NCBI GenBank assembly: GCA_050288425.1
Contig: JBNKDU010000034.1
Coordinates: 1-64,000, forward strand
Length of the DNA: 64,000 nucleotides
Direction: 5' to 3'
Origin: JARRKU01 sp050288425
GTDB lineage: Bacteria > Desulfobacterota > Desulfobacteria > Desulfobacterales > Desulfosarcinaceae
Below, piece after piece: positions 1 through 8,654 of the stretch. The translations under genes and the position numbers were made by a program. The stretch's first letter is position 1, and every line of letters starts with the position of its first letter. The notes below the pieces were generated by a model that did no database searches, was not told the origin of the DNA, and worked only from the letters and a program-made list of their open reading frames with translations.

Positions 1-2677
1 CATCTTCCGTTCGATCCATACGATCAAGGGTTCGTCCGAATATCTGGGCATGGAGCGCATAGCCGAGTTGTCGCATAAGCTGGAGAGCCTGCTGGATCTC
101 CTGCGCCGGGGCGAGCGTACCGTCGATGCCGGCGTGATCGACCTGCTCATCGACTCCCGCGATCGCATCAGCGACCTGTTGACGGAAGTCGGTCAGGAGG
201 AAACTGAAAAGAGTCCCATCGATGATATTCTATCCCGCCTGGAAACCACCTTGCTGGAGCCGGAGGCACCCACCCAGGAAGAGGAACCGCCGCCGGTGGT
301 GGAAGCCGCCGAGGCGTCGCAATCCTACGTCGAGACCTACGATCGGGAATTGTTCGCTATTTTTATGGAACAATTGACCGCCGGGCTGGGGGTCCTCACT
401 GCCGAGACCGAAAACCTGAGAGACCATCAGAAGCTTGAATCCGCGCTGATCGCCTGTTCCAAGCAGCTCAACTCCCTGCGATCCTCGGCCAACTACATGG
501 AATACGACGACCTCAAGGCGCTGTACGATCAGTGGATGATGAGGGTCGACGAGGTCATGGAGAAGCTGTCGGCCAGTGTTGCGGTGGATATGGATATCTT
601 CGTGGAAGAGGTGATGCACCCGAACCTGGAGCTTGTGCGCAAGTTCTTCCCGGATCTCGGCGCCGATTCGCAGGCCGTGCCGGCGCCGGCAATCGAAGAT
701 GAAGCAGAAAAACCGGACGATGGTCCTTCCTTCGAGGAGATGGCAAAGGTTGAACTGGATCTCGAAGGTATCTCCATGGACGACGATGATGTCCTCCTGG
801 CCGCCCTCGACCTGGATGACGAAACAGACGATCAATTGCTGGACAAGTTGGCCAGTGCCTTTGATACCAATTTGGGGGTTTCAGACCTGGTCAAGCCACC
901 GGCCTATCCGGAAGATATCGAGAACAACCTGTTTTCCGAAGACGAGGCGCCATTGCCGCCGGATGACGTCGTCCAAAGCGAGGCATTCACCACGGACGAT
1001 TCCATTTCCGTTGGCGATCCCGCAGATGTGGAGTCGATGCTGTTTTCCGCCGACAGCACGCCGATGGAACCGGCCGGACCGGTATCGGAACCGTCCGAGC
1101 AGAAGCCTGCCACAGAGACCACAGATGTAGAGTCGATGCTGTTTTCCGCCGACAGCACGCCGCCGGAGTCGGCCGGACCGGTATTGGAATCGTCCGAGCA
1201 GGAGCCTGCCACAGAGACCGCAGATGTAGAGTCGATGCTGTTTTCCGACGACGACACGCCGCCGGAGCCGGCCGAAACGGAATCGGAGCCGTCCGAACCG
1301 ACACCCGCGCCGCCCCGGCCGGAACCCGCGCCAGCCGTATCGGACGTACAACAGGTACCCCCCGGCCGTCGCAATCTCGGCCGTCGCCAGACAGACAAGC
1401 TGCGCGAGCGCATGCAGAAACAGAGCATTCGGGTGGATGCCTCGAAAATCGACGCCTTGATGAACCAGGTCGGGGAACTGGTGGTCAGTCGATCCGGGTA
1501 CAACCAGCTGTTTACCGATTTGCGCGAGCTTCAATTGATGCTCAAACAGTCCCAGAAACTGGTGGGCCCTGAAATGTTGCTGCTCAAGGAGATTACCAAC
1601 CGGATCAACGAAGCAACGGTGACGCTGGGCCGGGTGACTGCGGAACTCCAGGAAAACGTGATGAAGGTTCGGATGCTTCCCATTGCCCAACTTTTCAGCC
1701 GTTACCCCCGGCTGGTGCATGACCTCGCGCGCCAGACCGACAAGAAGGTGAATCTGGAATTTCAAGGGGAAGACACCGAACTGGATAAGATGGTGATCGA
1801 GCAGATGGCCGACCCGCTGGTGCACATCATCCGCAATGCCGTCGACCATGGAATCGAAAGTGAAAGCGAACGCCGTCAGAAAGGCAAACCGGTGACGGGC
1901 GTACTGCGATTGGAGGCTTTTCACGAAGGCAATTATGTCGTCATCGATATCAGCGATGACGGACGCGGCATCGATGCGTCCAAGATCCGGCGAAGGGCCT
2001 TGGAACAAGGCTACATCACGGAAGAGGAGGCCGATGGGATGAGCGAAAACGAATTGTTCGCCCTGATCACGCAGCCGGGCTTCTCCACCGCCGATGAGGT
2101 CACCACCACCAGCGGCCGGGGCGTGGGCATGGATGTGGTCAAGGACAACATCGAAAAACTCAACGGCACCATCGATATTTCCAGCACCATCGGAGCCGGA
2201 GCCCGCTTCCGGATCAAGATTCCGTTGACCCTGGCCATCATTCCCGCCCTCCTGGTGCGGGTATGCGATTCCATCTTCACCATCCCGCTGGCGACCGTAG
2301 ACGAAACCATTCGCGTGCAACAGGAAGACATCTCCACCATCGAAGGTCTCGAAGTTTACTATCTGAGGGATACTCCGGTACCGCTGATCCGACTGGATCG
2401 GGTGTTCAACATGAAATCGGCCGCCCGGGACCGGGAAGGACTTTTCGTGGTCGTCGTCAACACCGGTACCAAACAGGTCGGCTTCGTTGTCGATGAACTG
2501 CGCGGCCGCCAGGAGGTCGTCATCAAACCATTGGAAGACTACCTGCAGGAGAAAAGCGGATTTTCAGGCGCCACGCTTCTGGGTGACGGCAGTATTTCGC
2601 TGATTCTCGATGTATTCGAGTTGATCCATCTGTCCCTTGACAAACACGCCGCCGCATTCAAAGCGGAAACCGTGTAA
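1..2677 (+). CDS. cheA: Chemotaxis histidine kinase CheA (5' partial)
   Basis: Cytoplasmic CheA-type kinase that would phosphorylate the downstream response regulators. The frame is open from base 2 and the N-terminus lies outside the window: codons 2-19 complete an Hpt motif with the phospho-acceptor His at 17-19 (HTIKGSS), so the ATG at 50 is internal. Order: end of Hpt; a second Hpt-like helical region (about 350-640) with Asn in place of His; a long acidic linker with three 99-bp repeats (from 1025, 1124, 1223); dimerisation helices (about 1430-1680); HATPase with N box HIIRNAVDHG, G1 DDGRGID and G2 GRGVGMD; C-terminal CheW-like domain. First gene of a chemosensory operon on this strand. 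The extra linker and the second Hpt make it longer than simple CheA proteins. Identity is secure; the pathway it serves is not known. Confidence 0.95.
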   Translation, partial: IFRSIHTIKGSSEYLGMERIAELSHKLESLLDLLRRGERTVDAGVIDLLIDSRDRISDLLTEVGQEETEKSPIDDILSRLETTLLEPEAPTQEEEPPPVVEAAEASQSYVETYDRELFAIFMEQLTAGLGVLTAETENLRDHQKLESALIACSKQLNSLRSSANYMEYDDLKALYDQWMMRVDEVMEKLSASVAVDMDIFVEEVMHPNLELVRKFFPDLGADSQAVPAPAIEDEAEKPDDGPSFEEMAKVELDLEGISMDDDDVLLAALDLDDETDDQLLDKLASAFDTNLGVSDLVKPPAYPEDIENNLFSEDEAPLPPDDVVQSEAFTTDDSISVGDPADVESMLFSADSTPMEPAGPVSEPSEQKPATETTDVESMLFSADSTPPESAGPVLESSEQEPATETADVESMLFSDDDTPPEPAETESEPSEPTPAPPRPEPAPAVSDVQQVPPGRRNLGRRQTDKLRERMQKQSIRVDASKIDALMNQVGELVVSRSGYNQLFTDLRELQLMLKQSQKLVGPEMLLLKEITNRINEATVTLGRVTAELQENVMKVRMLPIAQLFSRYPRLVHDLARQTDKKVNLEFQGEDTELDKMVIEQMADPLVHIIRNAVDHGIESESERRQKGKPVTGVLRLEAFHEGNYVVIDISDDGRGIDASKIRRRALEQGYITEEEADGMSENELFALITQPGFSTADEVTTTSGRGVGMDVVKDNIEKLNGTIDISSTIGAGARFRIKIPLTLAIIPALLVRVCDSIFTIPLATVDETIRVQQEDISTIEGLEVYYLRDTPVPLIRLDRVFNMKSAARDREGLFVVVVNTGTKQVGFVVDELRGRQEVVIKPLEDYLQEKSGFSGATLLGDGSISLILDVFELIHLSLDKHAAAFKAETV
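1025..1300 (+). repeat. Three 99-bp in-frame tandem repeats in cheA linker
   Basis: Units start at 1025, 1124 and 1223 and each encodes 33 residues beginning DVESMLFS, followed by an acidic Pro/Ser/Glu-rich stretch. The third unit has diverged at its end. Nucleotide identity between units is high, suggesting recent expansion of a disordered linker between the Hpt region and the dimerisation domain. Confidence 0.9.
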
Positions 2678-2767
2678 ACCCGGATATTGCCGATAAAGAT
2701 GGGGTGAACGAATGCATGTAGCTTGTTATGAAATGTGTGCGCAGACAATGGGAAATAAACGGCTGAT

Positions 2768-4201
2768 ATGAGTTCTTCTTCCCACGACAATGAACAGGCG
2801 CAGGACAACAGCGGTTTTGCCGGGACTTTGCGCAATATCCAGATAACGGATATCATCCAGATGTGCTGTCTGGCGGGCGCGAGTCTCTGCATCCGGGTCC
2901 GCCAGGACGATCGGCACGGCACCATCTATATCCAGGAGGGCGAAATCGTTCACGCCGAATGCGGAGAGCAAGTGGGCGTCCAGGCCTTCTTTGCCGTCCT
3001 GGGATGGCAGCAGGGGCAGTTCGATACCCTCGAAGCGCCGGTGGTGAAGAACCCCACCATCAAGGAACCATGTCAATTTCTCTTGATGGAGGCGGCCCGC
3101 CAGGCGGATGAGATGGCCGAGGCCCGCGAGGAGATGGAGGCGGCGCCGGAGGCCCTCGGCGAAGAACATTTGCGGGTGCTCATCGTGGACGATTCGCCGA
3201 TCATGTGTAAGATTCTTACCAGCATGTTGGCGGCAGACCCATCCATCGAAGTGGCGGGCACTGCCAAAAACGGAGAAGAGGCCTTGAAAATGATGAAGGG
3301 CCTCGATCCGGACCTGATTACCATGGATGTGAACATGCCGGTGATGGACGGTTCCACCGCCCTCAAGCACATCATGATCGGCAGCCCGTGCCCCGTCCTG
3401 ATCATGAGCAATCTGCTGCCTTCCTCCTATGACACCCTGCTCTCTTTCCTGAATCTGGGCGCGGTCGATTTCATGAGTAAACCGGTGAAGAGCAGCAATA
3501 TTTTGTTGCAGCAGCAACGAATCGTCGACCGGATCCACAAAGCGGCCAAGGCCAACGCCAAACGGTTCCATTTGATGCGTTGTCCCAAATTGCGTCCTTC
3601 GGATTTCATGGTGGTAAAGGAAAATATGCCCAGCCAACAACTGATTATCGCCAATTCGGGTGTCGGCGGCTATTTGGAAAGTACCAATTTGATCACCTCC
3701 CTTCCCGCCGTCCAGAACTCCTGCCTGTTGTCGCTGCAGTCCATCCCGCCGCCCTTCGCCGCGACCCTTTGCGCCTATCTCAATTTGCGCAGCCGGTTCG
3801 ACATCAGGCCCCTTGGCGACCAGGTCCGGTTAAATCCGGGCCGTTGCTATATAGGCACGGGCGGGCAGGGGTTGCGGTTTGGTGTCGCGGACGGCCAGAT
3901 CGACATTCGATTGACGACTCCGGGAGCAGGGGGGGACGAAGCGGCCAATATCGATCTGGTGTATACCGGCGCGGCCGAAATTTTTCAGAATCGTCTGGTG
4001 ATCGTACTGCTGTCCGGCGCCGAAACGAGTACCCTCGAAGGGCTGCGGGCCGTCAAGGAAGCCGGGGGCGTTGTGATCGCCCCACGACCGGACGCGTGCA
4101 TCATGCCGGTGTCCCTGGAGCCTGTGGTGGAGGCCGGGATGCTGGACGAAACCTTTGATCCGGCGGATATGCCGGATGTCTTGAAACGCTACTGCCCTTG
4201 A
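2768..4201 (+). CDS. DUF4388/PATAN - receiver - degenerate CheB-like protein
   Basis: 477 aa. Residues ~15-110 look like a DUF4388/PATAN domain. Residues ~136-250 are a CheY-like receiver with Asp pair 141-142, acceptor D187 and the KP motif at 238-239. Residues ~290-475 follow the CheB methylesterase fold. In the last part the nucleophile Ser is kept (S297 in ANSGVGG), but the CheB catalytic His position (Q-H-M-P in enteric CheB) is Ser (S325 in LQSIPP) and the catalytic Asp (GNDGA) is lost (SGAETSTLEG). It is therefore unlikely to be a methylesterase and more likely a receiver-controlled binding or scaffold protein. It sits between cheA and the second CheB-like gene. The start ATG at 2768 has only a weak upstream purine stretch. 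Confidence 0.8.
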   Translation: MSSSSHDNEQAQDNSGFAGTLRNIQITDIIQMCCLAGASLCIRVRQDDRHGTIYIQEGEIVHAECGEQVGVQAFFAVLGWQQGQFDTLEAPVVKNPTIKEPCQFLLMEAARQADEMAEAREEMEAAPEALGEEHLRVLIVDDSPIMCKILTSMLAADPSIEVAGTAKNGEEALKMMKGLDPDLITMDVNMPVMDGSTALKHIMIGSPCPVLIMSNLLPSSYDTLLSFLNLGAVDFMSKPVKSSNILLQQQRIVDRIHKAAKANAKRFHLMRCPKLRPSDFMVVKENMPSQQLIIANSGVGGYLESTNLITSLPAVQNSCLLSLQSIPPPFAATLCAYLNLRSRFDIRPLGDQVRLNPGRCYIGTGGQGLRFGVADGQIDIRLTTPGAGGDEAANIDLVYTGAAEIFQNRLVIVLLSGAETSTLEGLRAVKEAGGVVIAPRPDACIMPVSLEPVVEAGMLDETFDPADMPDVLKRYCP

Positions 4202-4275
4202 ACGGATCCCTGCGTTCAGAAGGGAAGCCAACCTGCACAGCCGCCGAGGTTGTGCATCCATTGAATGAGGCAATT

Positions 4276-5319
4276 ATGAATGATCCGATAAAAGCGCTGA
4301 TCGTCGATGATGCATTGTTTATGCGCAAGGCCATATCCGAAATTCTCGAGACCGACTCGGCATTGCAGATCGTGGGAACCGCCCGCGATGGCCTGGATGG
4401 ATTGGAAAAGATCAAAGAGCTGCGTCCCGACGTCGTCACCCTGGATATCGACATGCCGCGGATGGACGGGCTGGCGGCCATTCGGCACATCATGATCGAG
4501 TCGCCGGTGCCGGTGGTGGTCCTGAGCTCCCTTTTCAGCGACGGTGCCGTCACCTTCGAAGCCCTCCGGCTGGGGGTGGTGGACTTCGTTCCCAAGCCAT
4601 CCGGGGCCATTTCCGAGGATATGGACAAATCCCGACGCCAAATCATCGATCGCGTCAAGATCGCCAGCAACGTAAACTTCGAGAATATCCGGCGCGTCCG
4701 GGTCCAGTCCGACCAGATGGCGCTGGGAAAAACCGGCCGGGCCGCCCCCCTGCGGAATTTGATCACCCTGGGGACGAGTCTCAGCGGCCCCAACACCGTG
4801 ATTCGGCTGTTGACGCGGCTGAAGCCGGATCTGCCCGCCGCCGTCGTCGTGGTGCAGGAGATTGCGCCCCAGATTCTGCCCGCCTTCGTGCAACGTTTCA
4901 ACGATCATGTGCCTTGGGAAATTCGCATGGCCGAGGACGGACAGAAGATCGAACAGGGAGTATGTTATATCTGTTCCAATGAGTATGCGCTGCGCATCGA
5001 GGATGAAGAAGAGGATGACGGCGTGTATCTGCGACTGGGCGACCCGGTGGATACCCCGTTGGACCTGCTATTCGAAACGGCCGCGAATTGCTTTCAGGAA
5101 AAAACCATCGGTGTTATGTTGACCGGCGTGGGGGATGACGGCGCAGAGGGCTTTGCCCGCATCAAGGATCAAGGTGGTGTGACCATCGCCCAGGACATGC
5201 AGTGCTGCGTCTACCCCAATTTGACCCAGCATGCCATCGAGAAAGGCACGGTCACCACCGTGGCCAGCGAGAACCATCTGCCCGCAACCATCGCAACCAG
5301 TATCGCACAGGTCGCATAA
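4276..5319 (+). CDS. cheB: CheB-like response regulator/methylesterase, catalytic His replaced
   Basis: 347 aa with the classic CheB layout: receiver (D11-D12, acceptor D57, KP at 107-108), linker, methylesterase domain (~160-345). The start ATG at 4276 follows GAGG at 4267-4270; the longer open frame from 4198 has no such site. The nucleophile Ser (S168 in LGTSLSGP) and Asp (D288 in TGVGDDGA) are present, but the His of the QHMP motif is Glu (E195 in VQEIAP). CheB is known to need Ser-His-Asp to remove receptor methyl esters, so activity is doubtful unless another residue substitutes. It follows the DUF4388-CheB gene by 74 bp in the same operon. The gene name is used for family membership only. 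Confidence 0.85.
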   Translation: MNDPIKALIVDDALFMRKAISEILETDSALQIVGTARDGLDGLEKIKELRPDVVTLDIDMPRMDGLAAIRHIMIESPVPVVVLSSLFSDGAVTFEALRLGVVDFVPKPSGAISEDMDKSRRQIIDRVKIASNVNFENIRRVRVQSDQMALGKTGRAAPLRNLITLGTSLSGPNTVIRLLTRLKPDLPAAVVVVQEIAPQILPAFVQRFNDHVPWEIRMAEDGQKIEQGVCYICSNEYALRIEDEEEDDGVYLRLGDPVDTPLDLLFETAANCFQEKTIGVMLTGVGDDGAEGFARIKDQGGVTIAQDMQCCVYPNLTQHAIEKGTVTTVASENHLPATIATSIAQVA

Positions 5320-5335
5320 AAGGGGAGGCCTATCT

Positions 5336-6277
5336 ATGCTAGTTGTCTGTCCCAATTGTCAGACACGCTATGAACTGGAGGATAAGCAGGTCGTTCAGAA
5401 CCGTTTCAACGCCCGCTGCGCCAAGTGCAACCAGGTGTTCCCGGCCTACCGCCCGGTACGGGTCGAAGAGATCCGGTTCCACGATCTGAAAGCGGCGCGC
5501 AAGCGGTATGACCATGATAATATCATTGCCATCAGCAACCAGAAGGGAGGAGTCGCCAAGACCTCCACTTGTCTGAATCTGGGCCTCTCTTTGGCGCTGC
5601 ATGACAAGCGGGTCCTGCTGGTCGATTTCGATGTCCAGGCCAGCCTGACCATCAGCCTGGGGTACAAGGAGACGACCTCATTTTACGACACCCTCGATGG
5701 TGATGCCGAGGGGATGTCCCGGCTGGTTCTCGAGACCAAATATCCCAACCTGTGGCTCTTCCCATCCAACAAGAACATGGTCTTGTTGAACAAGAAGTTT
5801 TTCGGCGCCATCAATTTCGAATTCATGCTCAAAGACCGCCTGTTGCCCATCAAAGACCAGTTCGACTATATATTGATCGACACGCCGCCCTCCATCGAGT
5901 TTTTTACCCTCAATGCGTTGACCGCTTCCCAATTGGTGATCATTCCCAGTCAATGCGACTATTTATCGACCCACGGCATCGACCAGATCATCAAGCTGAT
6001 CGATCTGATCAAGGCCAAGACCAATCCCTTTATCGAGTCGCGCATCCTGATCACCATGTTCGATCGGGAGAGCACGGCGTCCAAGATGATCTGCACCAAA
6101 TTGAAGCAGATGTATCCCAACAAGAGCTTCGAGACCTTGATCGAACTCGATTCACGAATCCGGGAAGCCCAGATCATGAGCATGCCGGTGATCCAATACA
6201 ACAAAAAGAGCACCGCCGGCAGACAATATCTGCGATTGGCCAAGGAGATCCTGGGGAAGTTGGATCAAGCCAAATAG
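5336..6277 (+). CDS. ParA/MinD-like ATPase with N-terminal zinc ribbon
   Basis: 313 aa. Start ATG at 5336, preceded by GGGGAGG at 5322-5328, only 16 bp after the CheB-like gene. Residues 1-40 form an MJ0042-type zinc ribbon (C5, C8, C28, C31). Residues ~62-313 are a ParA-family deviant Walker ATPase: KGGVAKT at 70-76, LLVDFDVQ around 97, and a YILIDTPPS Walker B. ParA-like ATPases beside che genes (ParC in Vibrio, PpfA in Rhodobacter) are known to position chemoreceptor arrays. The same role is inferred here from position. The fused zinc ribbon could recruit it to nucleic acid or a protein partner. No parB is adjacent, which argues against plasmid or chromosome partitioning. Confidence 0.85.
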   Translation: MLVVCPNCQTRYELEDKQVVQNRFNARCAKCNQVFPAYRPVRVEEIRFHDLKAARKRYDHDNIIAISNQKGGVAKTSTCLNLGLSLALHDKRVLLVDFDVQASLTISLGYKETTSFYDTLDGDAEGMSRLVLETKYPNLWLFPSNKNMVLLNKKFFGAINFEFMLKDRLLPIKDQFDYILIDTPPSIEFFTLNALTASQLVIIPSQCDYLSTHGIDQIIKLIDLIKAKTNPFIESRILITMFDRESTASKMICTKLKQMYPNKSFETLIELDSRIREAQIMSMPVIQYNKKSTAGRQYLRLAKEILGKLDQAK

Positions 6278-6455
6278 GGCCGGACCACCGCCACCGGATT
6301 TGTTCATGGGGCGGCGGCCGCGTGAATACCGCAGGCAAACCTTCACGTTCGCCTGCATTTTTTTGGAATGCCATGGTTATCGGGCCGACGCCGGAATCCG
6401 ACATCGGCCACGGCATAAACAGACGGCCAGGCGTCGGATTGACGCGAGGAGCGGC

Positions 6456-7088
6456 ATGGTGAGTGGTAGATCGCGTTATTCGCTTCAGCGCACCATGATC
6501 ATATATTTCCTGTTGATCGGTTTTGCCTCCTTTCTGGTGGGCGTCGAATTCCTGGCCGAATTCCAGGGAGGACAGCTCAAGGAGGAAATCTGGTCACGGA
6601 TTCAGCAGCCCGGCCATACCGCCGCTGATAAAGAGTTGGTATTCGCTCCCATCGACCGGTTGCGCAGCAAAGCCATTTTGATGCTGGCCATCATCATGAT
6701 GGTGGTGGTGATCGTGCTGACCATGTTCATCAAGCACATTACCGAACCTTTGCAGCACATGATCCGCAAATCGCAAGAAATCTCCGCAGGAGATCTGAGC
6801 CAGACCATCCGCATCGACGCCAACAATGAACTCAACGAACTCGGCGGCGTGATCAACGAGATGTCCAGCAATCTGCAGGAGATCATCTTGCTTTCCCAGC
6901 GGGTCTGTGCCAGCGGCAGGATCCATGTTGCGGATGCGCTCGCGGTAATCGAGAACACCCCTTCCGGGGAAGGCGGGATGACCCGGGTTAACGATTCCAT
7001 TCGGGCCCTGGGCGAAGAACTGAACCATCTCAACGAAGTGGTGGACTGCTTTAACTTTTACTCCGTGGACCGGAATAGCGATGTTTGA
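6456..7088 (+). CDS. Two-TM HAMP-domain protein without output domain
   Basis: 210 aa. The ATG at 6456 has GAGGA at 6446-6450; the frame is open further upstream (6300) but without coding character. One TM helix near residues 15-33, a short extracytoplasmic segment (~45 residues), a second TM near 75-93, then a HAMP domain (TEPLQHMIRKSQEISAGDL) and a short helical tail ending in a CFNFYSVDR-like motif. No kinase, cyclase or MCP signalling domain follows. The same architecture and tail recur in the protein at 52551-53222, next to the second chemosensory locus. It may be a small receptor or an adaptor for CheA/CheW arrays (inference). Its stop overlaps the next gene by 8 bp. Confidence 0.75.
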   Translation: MVSGRSRYSLQRTMIIYFLLIGFASFLVGVEFLAEFQGGQLKEEIWSRIQQPGHTAADKELVFAPIDRLRSKAILMLAIIMMVVVIVLTMFIKHITEPLQHMIRKSQEISAGDLSQTIRIDANNELNELGGVINEMSSNLQEIILLSQRVCASGRIHVADALAVIENTPSGEGGMTRVNDSIRALGEELNHLNEVVDCFNFYSVDRNSDV

Positions 7089-7839
7089 TAGCTGGGTTGC
7101 CCTGCCGGTGGGGGTCCTCATCGCCACCGTGGTATCGACGGTGGGTATCGGCGGCGGAATATTATGGATGCCTTTCTTGTTGATTGGTTTGAGACTGCGG
7201 CCTGACACGGCGGTGATGACCTCGTTGTTGATTCAGACCGCCGGCATGGGATCCGGCGCCATGGCATTCGCCTTGCGCCGGCAGATCGACTTCCGGTTAA
7301 TGTTTCTTCTGCTGGTTCTGACAGTCCCCGGTGTCGCCCTGGGCGCCTTCCTGACCCGCAAACTGACGGCGATTCACCTGGAGTTGATCCTGGGGATGTT
7401 GACCCTGTCGACGGCCCTGATCTTTGTTTCGGCCAACCAGCGCTATGACGATGCGGGCAGAGACCGCGCCGAATTGAGTGCCGCGCGGCGTCACGGCTGG
7501 GTGGTGAGTGCCATGTCGGTGGCCTCGGGCATGCTCAGCGTGAGCATCGGTGAGTGGCTGGTGCCGTTGATGCGCAGCAAACTCTCCTTGCGAATGGGAG
7601 CGGCGGTGGCCACCAGCGTGGCCACCATTTTCGGCGTGTGCATCCTCGGTGTGACGTTCCATTTCTGCATGGGAGGGCGGGCCGACGGCAATTCCCTGGT
7701 ATGGGCCATTCCCGGGGTGATTATCGGCGGCCAGATCGGACCGCGGATTTCCGAGCGTATCAACGATCGGGTGCTGAAAGAGGTATTCATTTTTCTACTG
7801 ACGTTGATTGGTATCCACTTGATTTATAATTCTTATTGA
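7081..7839 (+). CDS. TauE/SafE family sulfite/organosulfur exporter-like membrane protein
   Basis: 252 aa, hydrophobic, about 7-8 TM segments. It has the family's N-terminal Gly-rich signature (VGIGGGILWMPFL) and the repeated half near residues 140-250 (SVASGMLSVSIGEWLVPLM; IPGVIIGGQIG). TauE/SafE members move sulfite, sulfoacetate or related anions, but the substrate cannot be read from sequence. It overlaps the HAMP gene by 8 bp and is followed 5 bp later by an ABC permease of the sulfonate/taurine type, so an organosulfur role is plausible but unproven. Confidence 0.8.
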   Translation: MFDSWVALPVGVLIATVVSTVGIGGGILWMPFLLIGLRLRPDTAVMTSLLIQTAGMGSGAMAFALRRQIDFRLMFLLLVLTVPGVALGAFLTRKLTAIHLELILGMLTLSTALIFVSANQRYDDAGRDRAELSAARRHGWVVSAMSVASGMLSVSIGEWLVPLMRSKLSLRMGAAVATSVATIFGVCILGVTFHFCMGGRADGNSLVWAIPGVIIGGQIGPRISERINDRVLKEVFIFLLTLIGIHLIYNSY

Positions 7840-7844
7840 GAACG

Positions 7845-8645
7845 ATGAATTCCGAATCCGAAGCACACATCGATGTTCCCGACGGTCACAGGAGCCGGGT
7901 CTGGTATGGGCTCAGCGCCTTTCTGGTGATCTTGATCATCTGGGAAGTCTTCTCTCGTTTCAGCGGATGGAGTGTAAACATATTCCCGGATCCCATCACC
8001 GTGGTCTCCAGCCTGTGGGAATTGGTGGAGAACGGAACGCTGTTGCGCCATACGGTGGCCAGCCTGTTCCGGGTGACGGTGGGATTTTATCTGGCCATTG
8101 GATTGGGGATTCCGTTCGGCATGCTGCTGGGCCGGTTGAACTCTCTGCGCTGGATCGTCAATCCGGTGGTCCAATTCCTGCGGCCCATATCCCCGCTGGC
8201 ATGGATCCCCCTGGCCATGCTGTGGTTCGGAATCGGCGACCGACCGGCCATCTTTTTAATCTTTCTTTCGAGCTTCTTTCCGCTGGTGGTCTCCACGGTG
8301 ATCGCCGTGCAGAATATCAACCCGACTTTTTTGCAGGTGGCGGCCAACTTCAACTTTACCCGCGTGGAAACCGTAACCCGGGTGATCCTGCCGGCCATCA
8401 TTCCTGAAATCATCACCGCCTTGCGGTTGACCATCACCATTGCGTGGCTGGTGGTGGTGGCCGCCGAAATGATCGCCGTTCAATCCGGGCTCGGTTACCT
8501 GATCCTGGATTCGCGCAACGCCCTGCGCATGGACTACGTGATGGACGGTATGATCGTTATCGGACTCATTGGATTATTGTTGGACGATTTCATGAAAAGA
8601 CTGGGCAACATCGAGTCGGCCCAGTGGGGCGCCAAAGCGCGGTAA
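7845..8645 (+). CDS. ABC transporter permease, SsuC/TauC type
   Basis: 266 aa from ATG 7845 (a TTG at 7836 in the same frame is possible). About six TM segments with the cytoplasmic EAA-like loop of importer permeases (ANFNFTRVETVTRVILPAIIP). Belongs to the nitrate/sulfonate/taurine permease family. Forms a C-B-A gene order with the ATPase and binding protein that follow, 9 bp before the ATPase. Substrate undetermined; the adjacent TauE/SafE exporter hints at a sulfur oxyanion. Confidence 0.85.
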   Translation: MNSESEAHIDVPDGHRSRVWYGLSAFLVILIIWEVFSRFSGWSVNIFPDPITVVSSLWELVENGTLLRHTVASLFRVTVGFYLAIGLGIPFGMLLGRLNSLRWIVNPVVQFLRPISPLAWIPLAMLWFGIGDRPAIFLIFLSSFFPLVVSTVIAVQNINPTFLQVAANFNFTRVETVTRVILPAIIPEIITALRLTITIAWLVVVAAEMIAVQSGLGYLILDSRNALRMDYVMDGMIVIGLIGLLLDDFMKRLGNIESAQWGAKAR

Positions 8646-8654
8646 GAGGCGGAG

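Noticed and set aside
881..2320. 479-aa open frame antisense to cheA
   Set aside because: Shadow of a GC-rich coding strand; no ribosome site, no domain, low-complexity His/Gly/Arg content.
5336..6277. Plasmid/chromosome partition ParA
   Set aside because: No parB or parS-like sites; position inside a chemosensory operon fits array positioning better.
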